This document shows, one piece after another, positions 41,479-48,112 of a DNA stretch of 48,112 nucleotides. The notes beneath the pieces are model-generated. The model had not been told where the DNA came from. It searched no databases and saw only the letters and a program-made list of their open reading frames with translations. Location: contig NZ_AYVL01000001.1 in assembly GCF_000502835.1 (NCBI RefSeq), positions 7,896 to 56,007 of the forward strand, read 5' to 3'. Numbering within the stretch: the first letter of the stretch is position 1; every line of letters starts with the position of its first letter. This stretch comes from Mesorhizobium sp. LSJC280B00. GTDB lineage: Bacteria; Pseudomonadota; Alphaproteobacteria; Rhizobiales; Rhizobiaceae. The translations under genes were made by a program, and so were the position numbers.

Positions 41479-42968
41479 ATTTCGCCGAGAGCGCTGAGGC
41501 GGGTGTGGATATCGCGCGTCGCCTGGTAAAGGTCGCGGTAGATTTCCTTGCGGCTGCGATAGGCGGCGACAAGTCCGTCGACCGGATCGACATGCCTGGT
41601 GGGAGCGGCAGCCATTACCTCTGCTGCGGCTTCCGGCGAGGCAAACCAGCCGACAGCCGCTGCCGCCAGCATGGCAGCGCCGAGTGCGGCGGCTTCGTTG
41701 ACCGGCGAAACCGAGAGCGGCCGCTCGAGCACGCTTGCCGTGATCTGCATTAGCAGCGCGCAATTGGTGCCGCCGCCGGCGGCAATCATCGCCGCCGGTC
41801 CGCCGGCCTGGGCTTCCATGGCCTCGGTGGCGACGGCCTGCTCGAAGGCGATGCCTTCCAGGACAGCGCGGAAGAGATGCTCCGGCCGGTGATCGAGCGA
41901 CAGGCCGACAATGGCGCCGCGCGCCGCACCGTCCCAATACGGGCTCATGACGCCGGCCCAATAGGGCATGATGAGCAGGCCCTCGCTGCCCGCGGCAACA
42001 TCCAGCGCCACTTTCTCCAGCGCTGCCGCCGAGGGCGAACCGGTGGTTCGCACGATCCAGTCGACCAGCTGCATGCCCGAGCGCAGCACGGTCTCCAGCA
42101 TGAAACCGGAGCCGGTCGGCGAGACCAGCGTGCGAAAGGCGTCCGAGGTTTTCACCTTGCCGGAATAGCAGCCGCTGACCACGCCGGAGCCGAGCGAGAG
42201 ATAGCTCTTGCCCTCGCCGTAGACGCCCATGCCGAGGCCCATCGCCTGGCCGTCCCCAGCGCCGGCAACGACCGGCGTGCCGGCCCTCAGGCCGGTCAGC
42301 TGCGCTATGCTTGCGGAAAGACTGCCGCAGACCACGCCCGGCGCGACCAGCTCGGGCAATTGCTCCAGTTGCAGCCCCGCCGCCGCAACGAGCTCTGGAC
42401 GCCAAGTGCCTTTCTCGACGTCGAGCAGCCCGAGCGGATCCGCACTTGCGGTGCTGGTGACCAATCGCCCGGTCAGCCGCTGGACGAAGAAACCGTGCAC
42501 GTCGACCAGTGCCGCTGCCTGGCGAAGCACTTGCGGCTGGTGCTCGGCAAGCCAGGCAATGGCGTAGAGCGCCGGCGTCGGGTCCGGCGGCTTGCCGCTC
42601 CAGTCGCGGATCGCCTCGCGGCCGAGTTCGGCCGAAAGCCTGATAACCTGCGGCCGGGCGCGTTCGTCGAGCCACAGGATCGCCGGCATGAGTGCTTTGC
42701 CGGCGCTGTCCACCAGCGTGAAGGTCTCTCGCTGGTGAGCGATGCAGATCGCCGCCACCCGCGTAGCGCCGACCGCCTCGGTGACCTGCTTCAATGCGCC
42801 AAGCAGCGCCGTCCACCACTGTTCGGCGTCCTGCTCGAAATGGCCGGGCTTCGGATTTGAAAGCGGGTACGGCTCGCGCGCCTGGAACAGCTCCTCGCCG
42901 TCGCGCGCGAAGGCAATCGCCTTCACGGCCGTGGTCGAGGCGTCGATCCCGATTACGACATCGTCCAT
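41475..42968 (-). CDS. FGGY-family carbohydrate kinase (xylulokinase-like)
   Basis: This 497-aa kinase has the N-terminal phosphate loop VIGIDASTTAVKAIAF, AICIAHQRETFTLVD, PAILWLDERARPQV, the catalytic GAGDGQAMGLGMGVY with Asp, SLGSGVV and the C-terminal AAGGGTNCALLMQITA, EAAALGAAMLA. The layout is closest to xylulokinases. ATG 42968 is used though the frame continues to 43076 and the ribosome site is weak. It lies 20 nt downstream of the DRL-family oxidoreductase, so the two form an operon. The substrate could be a ketopentose or a deoxy-ketopentose. Confidence 0.9.
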   Translation of the reverse strand: MDDVVIGIDASTTAVKAIAFARDGEELFQAREPYPLSNPKPGHFEQDAEQWWTALLGALKQVTEAVGATRVAAICIAHQRETFTLVDSAGKALMPAILWLDERARPQVIRLSAELGREAIRDWSGKPPDPTPALYAIAWLAEHQPQVLRQAAALVDVHGFFVQRLTGRLVTSTASADPLGLLDVEKGTWRPELVAAAGLQLEQLPELVAPGVVCGSLSASIAQLTGLRAGTPVVAGAGDGQAMGLGMGVYGEGKSYLSLGSGVVSGCYSGKVKTSDAFRTLVSPTGSGFMLETVLRSGMQLVDWIVRTTGSPSAAALEKVALDVAAGSEGLLIMPYWAGVMSPYWDGAARGAIVGLSLDHRPEHLFRAVLEGIAFEQAVATEAMEAQAGGPAAMIAAGGGTNCALLMQITASVLERPLSVSPVNEAAALGAAMLAAAAVGWFASPEAAAEVMAAAPTRHVDPVDGLVAAYRSRKEIYRDLYQATRDIHTRLSALGEI

Positions 42969-42988
42969 CAGGCGGAGATCCGGCGGGG

Positions 42989-44311
42989 TCAGGCTGCGTT
43001 TGTAACGAACCGTCCGTCCGACTGGTCGAGACGGCGGCGGATCTGGGTTATCACCATCGAATCGTCGGGTACACAATTTTCATAGGTCAGGAAGTCGCCG
43101 GTCTTGAGCGGGTTGACCACCTTGGCGCGTTCGGCAAGGCCGAGCGGCAGGGCGCCGCGGGCGCGCGCATCCCCCCAGGTCATGGCGAAGCCGCGGTAGT
43201 CATTCTCGCCGATCATGCCGAGCGACTGGCCAACGCCAAGATCGCTCTTGGCGACCGCCACCGCCTCGGCCACAGGATGGTCGAGCGGCTCCATGTCGGC
43301 CCGCTTGTAGACCACCGCGCGCGCCGCCGACAGCGGCACTTCCAGGCTGGTCAGATGATAGGGCCGGAAGATCGTGAAATAGGGGCCTTTGCCGACCTTG
43401 AGGTCGATCATGCGCTCCAGCACACGCGGATGCCGGGTCTCGATGATGCAGAACACGCCGGGCGCCACACCCTTGCCGATCGAGTAATCGACCACGCCCT
43501 TGCGATGCAGCACGCCGCCATCCTCGCGCGGGCAAAGCACGCTGGCCAACTCCTCCAGCGTCGCGGTCGGGCCGTGCATGCCCGGCACATCGGGCACTAG
43601 GCCGGTCGCATTGGCGATCGCCACCATCTCGATCGCCGTCTTCGAGCCGTCGACGAATTCGACCAGCATGCGCGCATTCATGTTGCGCTCGGCCGCCTCC
43701 TTCTCGTAGTCGGCCGGCATGGCGTCGATCTTCAGCGGATTGTTCTTGCCCTTGCCGGCGGCGATGATGTTGAAGCCGAGGCTCTTGGCAAAGCCGATGA
43801 TCTCCAGCGTGCAGGCCGGCTCGTCGCCGGCCGCACCGGTATAGACGACGCCAGCCTTGCGCGCTTCTTCCTTGAGGAAGCGGCCGATGGTGATGTCGGC
43901 CTCGACATTGAGCATGACGATGTGCTTGCCGTTCTTCATCACTTCCAGCGCGAACAGCGTGCCGATATTGGGATTGCCCGTCGCGTCGATGATGACGTCG
44001 ATCCGGCCGGCCGCCGCCAGCGCATGCAAATCTTCGGTCACCGCGATCTTGCCGGCCTCGATGGCGCGGTCGATCGCGGCCGCATTGCCGGCCTGGACGA
44101 TGTCGGAACGGTCATGGCCAGCGAGCAGCGCCGCGTCGATCGCTGCCTGCGGCCTGACTTCGGAAATGGCGCCGATCCGCATGCCCGGCATCAGCGCGAC
44201 CTGGACGACGATGTCGGTGCCCATCTGTCCGGCGCCGGCAAGCCCGATGGTGATCGGCCCCTGCTGTTCAGCGCGCTGCAGAAGTTCCGCTGCAAATTGC
44301 GGATGGGACAT
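42989..44311 (-). CDS. DXR-like (DRL/DXR-II family) NAD(P)H oxidoreductase with SAF-type C-terminus
   Basis: This 440-aa protein resembles homoserine dehydrogenase in its nucleotide fold (GLAGAGQMGTDIVVQVA, about 23-39; VIIDATGNPNIGT). The rest (NVEADITIG, AGKGKNNPLKID, ATGLVPDVPGMHGP, GVVDYSIGKGVAPGVF, GKGPYFTIFRPYHLTSLE) closely follows the Brucella DXR-like enzyme, an alternative deoxyxylulose-phosphate reductoisomerase. Some family members lack that activity. Placement in an operon with an FGGY kinase, beside a sugar importer, points to a catabolic rather than isoprenoid role here. Its promoter holds a TGAACA-N22-ATTTCA site. Confidence 0.85.
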   Translation of the reverse strand: MSHPQFAAELLQRAEQQGPITIGLAGAGQMGTDIVVQVALMPGMRIGAISEVRPQAAIDAALLAGHDRSDIVQAGNAAAIDRAIEAGKIAVTEDLHALAAAGRIDVIIDATGNPNIGTLFALEVMKNGKHIVMLNVEADITIGRFLKEEARKAGVVYTGAAGDEPACTLEIIGFAKSLGFNIIAAGKGKNNPLKIDAMPADYEKEAAERNMNARMLVEFVDGSKTAIEMVAIANATGLVPDVPGMHGPTATLEELASVLCPREDGGVLHRKGVVDYSIGKGVAPGVFCIIETRHPRVLERMIDLKVGKGPYFTIFRPYHLTSLEVPLSAARAVVYKRADMEPLDHPVAEAVAVAKSDLGVGQSLGMIGENDYRGFAMTWGDARARGALPLGLAERAKVVNPLKTGDFLTYENCVPDDSMVITQIRRRLDQSDGRFVTNAA

Positions 44312-44359
44312 GTCGCTTCCTCCAGTTCCTGACGCGCCGCAGCGTCCAAATCAACGTTT

Positions 44360-44393
44360 TGAACATTTCTATTTGCAAATGAAAAATATTTCA
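44360..44393. promoter_or_regulatory. candidate SorC-type operator before the DRL-kinase operon
   Basis: TGAACA (44360-44365) and ATTTCA (44388-44393) have the same 22-bp separation as the TGAACA/TGTTCA pair at 40316-40349. An ATTTGCAAAT palindrome lies between (44371-44380). It sits 49 nt upstream of the ATG at 44311. Confidence 0.35.
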
Positions 44394-44525
44394 ACCGGCA
44401 ATTGGGCATTGTCGCTCTGCAATCGGCCGAAGACGATTGGATGAGCGGTCAATCCACACGGCCGTGCCTCCGCCGTCAGAAGGACGCGGCATATTCAGGT
44501 TGATTGGGTGCAGCCTTATTGCAGC

Positions 44526-45632
44526 TCAGCTGCCGATTTCGAAGAAGGGCGCACCAAGCAGGCCGGGAACGACATCGATGCCGAGGCCCGGCCCGTCCGG
44601 AATGCCCATGCGGCTGCCCGAAACCGGCGGCATGTTGGATGCGGTGCGCACTGTCACCCATTCGTGGAAGGCAATGGCGTGCAGCCGGCGCTCCTCCGGC
44701 GTCGACAGCGACAGATGCGCCATCGCCGATGTGTCGATCTCGGCGCCGCCAGTGTCTTCGACCGTGATCATGAAGCCGAGGTCGACGGCAAGGTCGCGGA
44801 TCTGGCGCGTTTTGGTAACGCCGCCGAGGCGCGAGATCTTCAGCGTCAGCCCGTCGGCGGCGCCCTTGCGGTGGATGTCGAGCATATCGTCCAGCGACGC
44901 GACGGATTCATCGAGCACCATCGGCTTGTCGAGCGAGCGGCGCACCGACAGGCATTCGTCGATGGTCGTGCAGGGCTGCTCGAACGTGTAGTCGATGGTG
45001 CGCGTCGCATCCACGAACTGGCGCGCCTCGTAAGGGGTCCAGCCGGCATTGGCGTCGCAGAAGATGACGGTGCCCTTCGGCACCGCGGCGGCAACGGCTG
45101 TGACGCGTTCGATGTCGTCATGGACGTTGCCGCCGACCTTGACCTGCAGCCGGTGAAATCCTTTCCCGACGATGTGCTTGGCGAGCGCGGCCATCGCGTC
45201 GACCGTGCCGTGGGTGACGACCTTGTAGAGTTCGGCCGTCTCGCTTTCGCGCCCACCGAGCAGGGTGACCAGCGGCACGTCGGCGGCGCGCGCCGCGAGA
45301 TCCGAGCATGCCATGTCGAGCGCCGACTTGATGTAGGGATGGCCCTTGAACACGGTATCCATCAGCCTGTTGATACTGGCTAGCCCGCGTGGGTCATGGC
45401 CAATGAGATGCGGCGCGATCTCGACGACACCGGCGCGAGTACCCGCAGCGAAGGCAGGCGAATAGAAGTTGCCAAGCGGCGCCATCTCGCCCCAGCCGGT
45501 GAGGCCGCTATCGGCGGTGACGGCGACGATCACCGCGTCGAACGCATCGGCGACGCGCCCCTTGGACATACGATAAGGCCCGTCAACGAAGGGCTGCGGG
45601 ACATGGTAGGCTTTGATGGTTTTGATCTGCAC
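44526..45632 (-). CDS. Enolase-superfamily racemase/dehydratase (hydroxyproline-type subgroup)
   Basis: This ~368-aa enzyme is of the mandelate racemase/muconate lactonizing group. It has the lid/capping domain (GWGEMAPLGNFYSPAFAAG), catalytic lysine in RLQVKVGG, metal ligands in FCDANAGW, TFEQPC and VLDES, and the second base in LKISRLGG. The Q-V-K instead of K-x-K, together with GTRAGVVEIAPHLIG, resembles cis-3-hydroxyproline dehydratase and hydroxyproline-betaine epimerase enzymes. GTG 45632 gives the family's usual VQIKTIKAY start with GGACAG upstream; the frame extends to a TTG at 45671. It is downstream of its GntR regulator (50-nt gap). The exact substrate is inferred only. Confidence 0.85.
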   Translation of the reverse strand: MQIKTIKAYHVPQPFVDGPYRMSKGRVADAFDAVIVAVTADSGLTGWGEMAPLGNFYSPAFAAGTRAGVVEIAPHLIGHDPRGLASINRLMDTVFKGHPYIKSALDMACSDLAARAADVPLVTLLGGRESETAELYKVVTHGTVDAMAALAKHIVGKGFHRLQVKVGGNVHDDIERVTAVAAAVPKGTVIFCDANAGWTPYEARQFVDATRTIDYTFEQPCTTIDECLSVRRSLDKPMVLDESVASLDDMLDIHRKGAADGLTLKISRLGGVTKTRQIRDLAVDLGFMITVEDTGGAEIDTSAMAHLSLSTPEERRLHAIAFHEWVTVRTASNMPPVSGSRMGIPDGPGLGIDVVPGLLGAPFFEIGS

Positions 45633-45682
45633 GTTTTCTGTCCGTTGTCTGTGTTCCGGGATGTCCGTCAAATTTGTCGGGC

Positions 45683-46408
45683 TCAGCCACCTTTAGGTCG
45701 GCCGGCACGATCGGCGCCGGCGCCCTTTGAGCCGCGCTGTTCCAGCCCGCGCGCATAGGCGAGCAGTTCTTCGAAATCCAGGTCGATATGGTCCTTGGCG
45801 TGGCGCTGTGCGGCGCGCATGTCGCTGCCCTTGAGCAGCCGTACATAGGTCTCGTGAGCATCTACGGCAGGCACCGGCTCGTTGCGCGCCCGCTGGTGCA
45901 GCGCGAAATACATCTGCAGCCGGCTGGTCAGCCGTTGCCACGTTTCAAGCAGCACCGAATTGTCGGCCCATTCGTGGATCAGGCCATGCAGTTGCAGCGC
46001 TGTTTCGATCTGCCGCGTCGTGTCCAGGTCACGCGTCGCCTGCTTCACCGCCGCATGGCGCCGGTCAAGCTCGTCGAAGAAGCGCTGGTCGCGAAGCGGC
46101 CAGGTCCGCTCGATGGCGAACTCGTCGAGCACCTTGTTGAGCGAATAGGCGTCGTCGATGTCCTTGGCGGTGACGTTGATGACGAAGGTTCCGGCGTAGG
46201 GGATGCTGGTCAGGATGCCTTCCTGCACCAGCTCGCGCATTGCCTCGCGCAGCGGCGCGCGGCTCACCCGCATCTGCTCGGAAATCCTGAGTTCGTTGAG
46301 CTTCTGTCCCGGTTCCAGCCGGCCGGTCAGGATCGCCCGCCGGAGCAGCCCCACGATCTCGGCCCTGCGTGTCGTATCCGCGATCGGACTGAAATCCAGC
46401 TTTGCCAT
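45683..46408 (-). CDS. GntR-family (FCD/FadR-type) transcriptional regulator
   Basis: This 241-aa protein has a GntR winged helix (AILTGRLEPGQKLNELRISE, VSRAPLREAMRELVQEGIL, residues about 20-70) and an all-helical FCD effector domain with metal/ligand residues in the VLDEFAIERTW, LQLHGLIHEWADN and DAHETYVRLLKG helices. ATG 46408 has GGAG upstream; the frame extends to 46435. It is first in the operon with the enolase-superfamily enzyme and has a perfect 16-bp palindrome 34 nt upstream, so autoregulation is likely. Confidence 0.92.
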   Translation of the reverse strand: MAKLDFSPIADTTRRAEIVGLLRRAILTGRLEPGQKLNELRISEQMRVSRAPLREAMRELVQEGILTSIPYAGTFVINVTAKDIDDAYSLNKVLDEFAIERTWPLRDQRFFDELDRRHAAVKQATRDLDTTRQIETALQLHGLIHEWADNSVLLETWQRLTSRLQMYFALHQRARNEPVPAVDAHETYVRLLKGSDMRAAQRHAKDHIDLDFEELLAYARGLEQRGSKGAGADRAGRPKGG

Positions 46409-46442
46409 TCGGCTGCTCCAGGGAACCGAAAGCAAGACAAGC

Positions 46443-46458
46443 AGATTGTCGACAATCT
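46443..46458. promoter_or_regulatory. perfect 16-bp palindrome, FCD-GntR operator
   Basis: AGATTGTCGACAATCT reads the same on both strands. The ATTGTCGACAAT core is a typical binding site for FCD-type GntR proteins. It lies just upstream of the GntR ATG (46408). Confidence 0.7.
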
Positions 46459-46628
46459 AACAAGAGCTGGATTCGCGATCCTGGAGACATTGGCGCCCTT
46501 CCGGCCTCGGCCAGCCTGACCATGCAAGCCGACCAGGTCCCGGCCGCTGAGCGTCAGCTGGCTTCTCGCAGCGGGAAACAACCTGGTGCGTAGCCTTCGC
46601 AATGTCCATTGACGACTGGGAAGGTTTG

Positions 46629-46645
46629 TGTCACTAGCAGTGACA
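46629..46645. promoter_or_regulatory. perfect palindrome, candidate TetR operator
   Basis: TGTCACT-AGC-AGTGACA (46629-46645) is a fully symmetric 17-bp site that touches the first possible ATG of the TetR gene (46645). Flanking GTTTGTG and CACAAAC extend the symmetry. TetR family members commonly bind such sites to repress their own operon. Confidence 0.65.
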
Positions 46646-47280
46646 TGAATTCACAAACGATGACTCAGAAATACGAGAGCCCGCTGCGGGCAGAGCAGGC
46701 GCAGGCCACGCGCGAGCGCATCCTCGCGTCCATTCGAACGATTCTGGAGCAAAATCCGTACAGCCTCCTTGGCTTCGATGAGGTTGCCGAGATTTCGGGC
46801 GTAAACCGACGGACCATCTTCCGCCATTTCCCGACGAAGGAAGCGCTTTTGGAAGCCTTTTGGGCCAGCACCAATGCCTCTCTGGGAGTGCGGTTCTGGC
46901 CTGAGCGGGAGCAGGATCTGATCGATCTTCCTCCCGACCTTTTCGCCTCGTTGGACGCAATCGAAGGCGTAGTCAGAGCCTCGCATGCGAGCGCTACCGG
47001 GCGCGAGATGCGCCTGCAAGCCAATGGTGAGCGGCAACGTGCCTTTCAGAGCAGCCTTTCGCAAGTCGCAAACGGAATGGACCCGAAGGCGGCGCGCCAG
47101 CTTGAGGCCGTGATCCAGCTCCTGTTCAGCGCCACTGCCTGGCAGACGATGAAAGACTACTGGGGTCTTACCGGCCGTGAGGCCGGAGAGGCAGCCGCCT
47201 GGGCAATTCGCGCCTTGCTCAATGCGGCAAAATCGCAGCAAGGCGCTGTTCGAAAGGAAAAAGCAAGTGACTTGGCATAA
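46645..47280 (+). CDS. TetR-family transcriptional regulator
   Basis: This 211-aa protein has an N-terminal TetR helix-turn-helix (TRERILASIRTIL, FDEVAEISGVNRRTIFRHFP, TKEALLEAF; residues about 18-65) and a helical ligand domain. ATG 46645 overlaps the palindrome at 46629-46645; ATG 46660 (MTQKYESP) is an alternative, and no clear ribosome site precedes either, so the transcript may be leaderless. A cupin gene starts 14 nt before its stop, so the two are one operon. Confidence 0.9.
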   Translation: MNSQTMTQKYESPLRAEQAQATRERILASIRTILEQNPYSLLGFDEVAEISGVNRRTIFRHFPTKEALLEAFWASTNASLGVRFWPEREQDLIDLPPDLFASLDAIEGVVRASHASATGREMRLQANGERQRAFQSSLSQVANGMDPKAARQLEAVIQLLFSATAWQTMKDYWGLTGREAGEAAAWAIRALLNAAKSQQGAVRKEKASDLA

Positions 47281-47740
47281 GACCAAAGCGACGGTCCATC
47301 CGGCCGATTCGGTTCAAGGCTTCTGGGTGATGGGCGATCAGGTCGCTGTCCGGGCAAAGCTCGCTGGGACGGCACTCAACGTGATCGACGTGACGGTACC
47401 TCCTGGAAGCGGCACGCCGCCCCACACGCATCCTTCCGCGGAAATTTTCCGCATTCTCGAGGGCACCCTCACGATATGGACAATGATCGATGGGGTCGCG
47501 CAAGAATATGAGGTGGAACCCGGTGATGTCGTCACCATTCCGGGCAACGCGCCCCATGGCTATCGCAATGCTGGTCCCGTGCCGGTTATTTTCATGGCGA
47601 TCGTCGACGACCAGATGATCGCATTTTTCGAAGAGGCTGCATCCAAGGACGCGCCCTCCGGCCCGCCGACCGCTGGCATGATTAACCGCGTGATCGAGCT
47701 TACCGGACGCCATGGGATCCGGATCCTGCAGGCGGCCTGA
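47267..47740 (+). CDS. Cupin-domain protein
   Basis: This 157-aa single-domain cupin has metal-binding motif one at PPHTHPSAEIFRILEGTLTI and motif two at EPGDVVTIPGNAPHGYRNAG. It starts at GTG 47267 with AAAGGAAA 9 nt upstream, overlapping the TetR stop by 14 nt. The C-terminal helices (MIAFFEEAASKD, GMINRVIELTGRHGIRIL) resemble quercetinase-like and hypothetical cupins next to TetR regulators. The substrate is unknown; it is likely induced when the TetR protein is released. Confidence 0.88.
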   Translation: MTWHKTKATVHPADSVQGFWVMGDQVAVRAKLAGTALNVIDVTVPPGSGTPPHTHPSAEIFRILEGTLTIWTMIDGVAQEYEVEPGDVVTIPGNAPHGYRNAGPVPVIFMAIVDDQMIAFFEEAASKDAPSGPPTAGMINRVIELTGRHGIRILQAA

Positions 47741-48000
47741 CCGGCGAAACCGTTGCGCCAGGATTTGACCTGGAAGACGGTGCCTTATGCCGCCTAAATC
47801 CAGCAGTCCATCCATCCAGGTCGAAGCGGGCGTTCGCGCGAGTGATACGTGTGGCCGCGACAAGCCGTCGGCTGGATGGATGTCTCGTTTGCTGATCCAC
47901 AAACTGCCTTCACAGTTGGAGAGCGCCTCTATGCTGCCATCGTCGCCAGAGCCGCCGTTCGCACTACGGCTTGAATCGGCCGTGTCGAAAACATCAGCAA
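47741..48000. other. non-coding stretch
   Basis: I see no convincing gene in these ~260 nt. A 10-bp inverted pair, CATCCATCCA (47809-47818) and TGGATGGATG (47873-47882), is 54 nt apart. Frames on both strands stay open for 60-100 codons, but without ribosome sites. Confidence 0.4.
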
Positions 48001-48005
48001 AAACG

Positions 48006-48035
48006 GCGCCCTTGGCGTGGGAGCCGAGGGCGCCG
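48006..48035 (-). terminator. intrinsic terminator of the minus-strand gene at the right edge
   Basis: On the minus strand GGCGCCCTCGGC, a 6-nt loop and GCCAAGGGCGCC form a 12-bp stem (one G-T pair) followed by G and TTTTTT (47999-48004 on the plus strand is AAAAAA). It lies 25 nt past the stop at 48061. Confidence 0.9.
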
Positions 48036-48060
48036 CGGGACCGGAACCTGATGGGGGTTA

Positions 48061-48112
48061 TCAGGTGGCCGGTTTCTCGGGCAGCGGCGAGATCGGCATT
48101 CCCGGGCCGATC
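48061..48112 (-). CDS. C-terminal 16 codons of an unidentified minus-strand gene
   Basis: The frame reads IGPGMPISPLPEKPAT and then TGA at 48061-48063, immediately upstream of a strong terminator. Only this tail is inside the window, so the product cannot be named. Confidence 0.55.
   Translation of the reverse strand, partial: IGPGMPISPLPEKPAT

Noticed and set aside
40360..42819. 819-codon minus-strand frame across the SorC gene and FGGY kinase
   Set aside because: Out-of-frame shadow of the kinase and antisense of the SorC gene; Arg/Gly-rich without motifs.
47793..48060. Open plus-strand frame after the cupin gene
   Set aside because: No ribosome site, odd composition, and it runs into the terminator of the minus-strand gene at the edge.

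Overview
The window looks like a chromosomal or megaplasmid stretch of a Mesorhizobium-like alphaproteobacterium (Hyphomicrobiales). GC content is high and genes are densely packed. ABC importers of rhizobial type are abundant, a 51-nt palindromic element of the kind scattered through Mesorhizobium intergenic regions is present, and the protein families fit. No rRNA, tRNA, CRISPR array, transposase or phage gene was seen.

Layout. (1) 0.06-8.9 kb is a methylated-amine module: dmmDABC (heme-dependent dimethylamine monooxygenase with its folate-binding partner), tmm (trimethylamine monooxygenase), an XRE-cupin repressor-type regulator between them, and a divergent operon of an APC permease with three small membrane proteins. 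One of these, 53 aa long, is easily missed. TMAO demethylase (Tdm), which would link Tmm to Dmm, is not in the window. A GTGAAAT-type motif recurs in front of the permease/dmm pair, the regulator and tmm. (2) 8.97-9.36 kb holds a 160-nt relic of a MocR gene whose full copy lies at 20.96-22.3 kb, then a 51-codon small ORF. (3) 9.6-20.7 kb is a redox/thiol-flavoured accessory block: OsmC, flavin monooxygenase-like protein, DUF1127 protein, alpha/beta hydrolase, a ~1,580-aa SARP + hydrolase + degenerate cyclase + STAND ATPase + TPR regulator, a cysteine synthase-glutaredoxin fusion and an MFS transporter. (4) 20.8-27.3 kb has a permease relic, the MocR regulator and a divergent operon of two binding proteins, an amino-acid-type ABC permease and ATPase, and an M20 amidohydrolase. 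(5) 27.3-29.0 kb is a frameshifted, probably type I-secreted protein built of about 15 glycine-aspartate repeats. (6) 29.1-33.2 kb is a betaine/choline-type ABC importer. (7) 33.8-34.9 kb is a stand-alone D-Ala-D-Ala ligase. (8) 34.9-44.3 kb is a carbohydrate module: two SDR dehydrogenases, an Rbs-type ABC importer, a SorC regulator, an FGGY kinase and an oxidoreductase of the DXR-like (DRL) family. (9) 44.5-47.7 kb has an enolase-superfamily enzyme with its GntR regulator, then a TetR-cupin pair. The right edge carries the last 16 codons of a minus-strand gene and its terminator.

Common thread: uptake and oxidation of methylated amines and betaines, with separate carbohydrate and redox modules. 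Each module carries its own regulator, and for several of these a plausible operator can be read in the adjacent promoter. The most unusual items are the permease with three small membrane partners, the composite STAND regulator, the higher-order repeat protein with its homopolymer frameshift, and the DRL-kinase operon.
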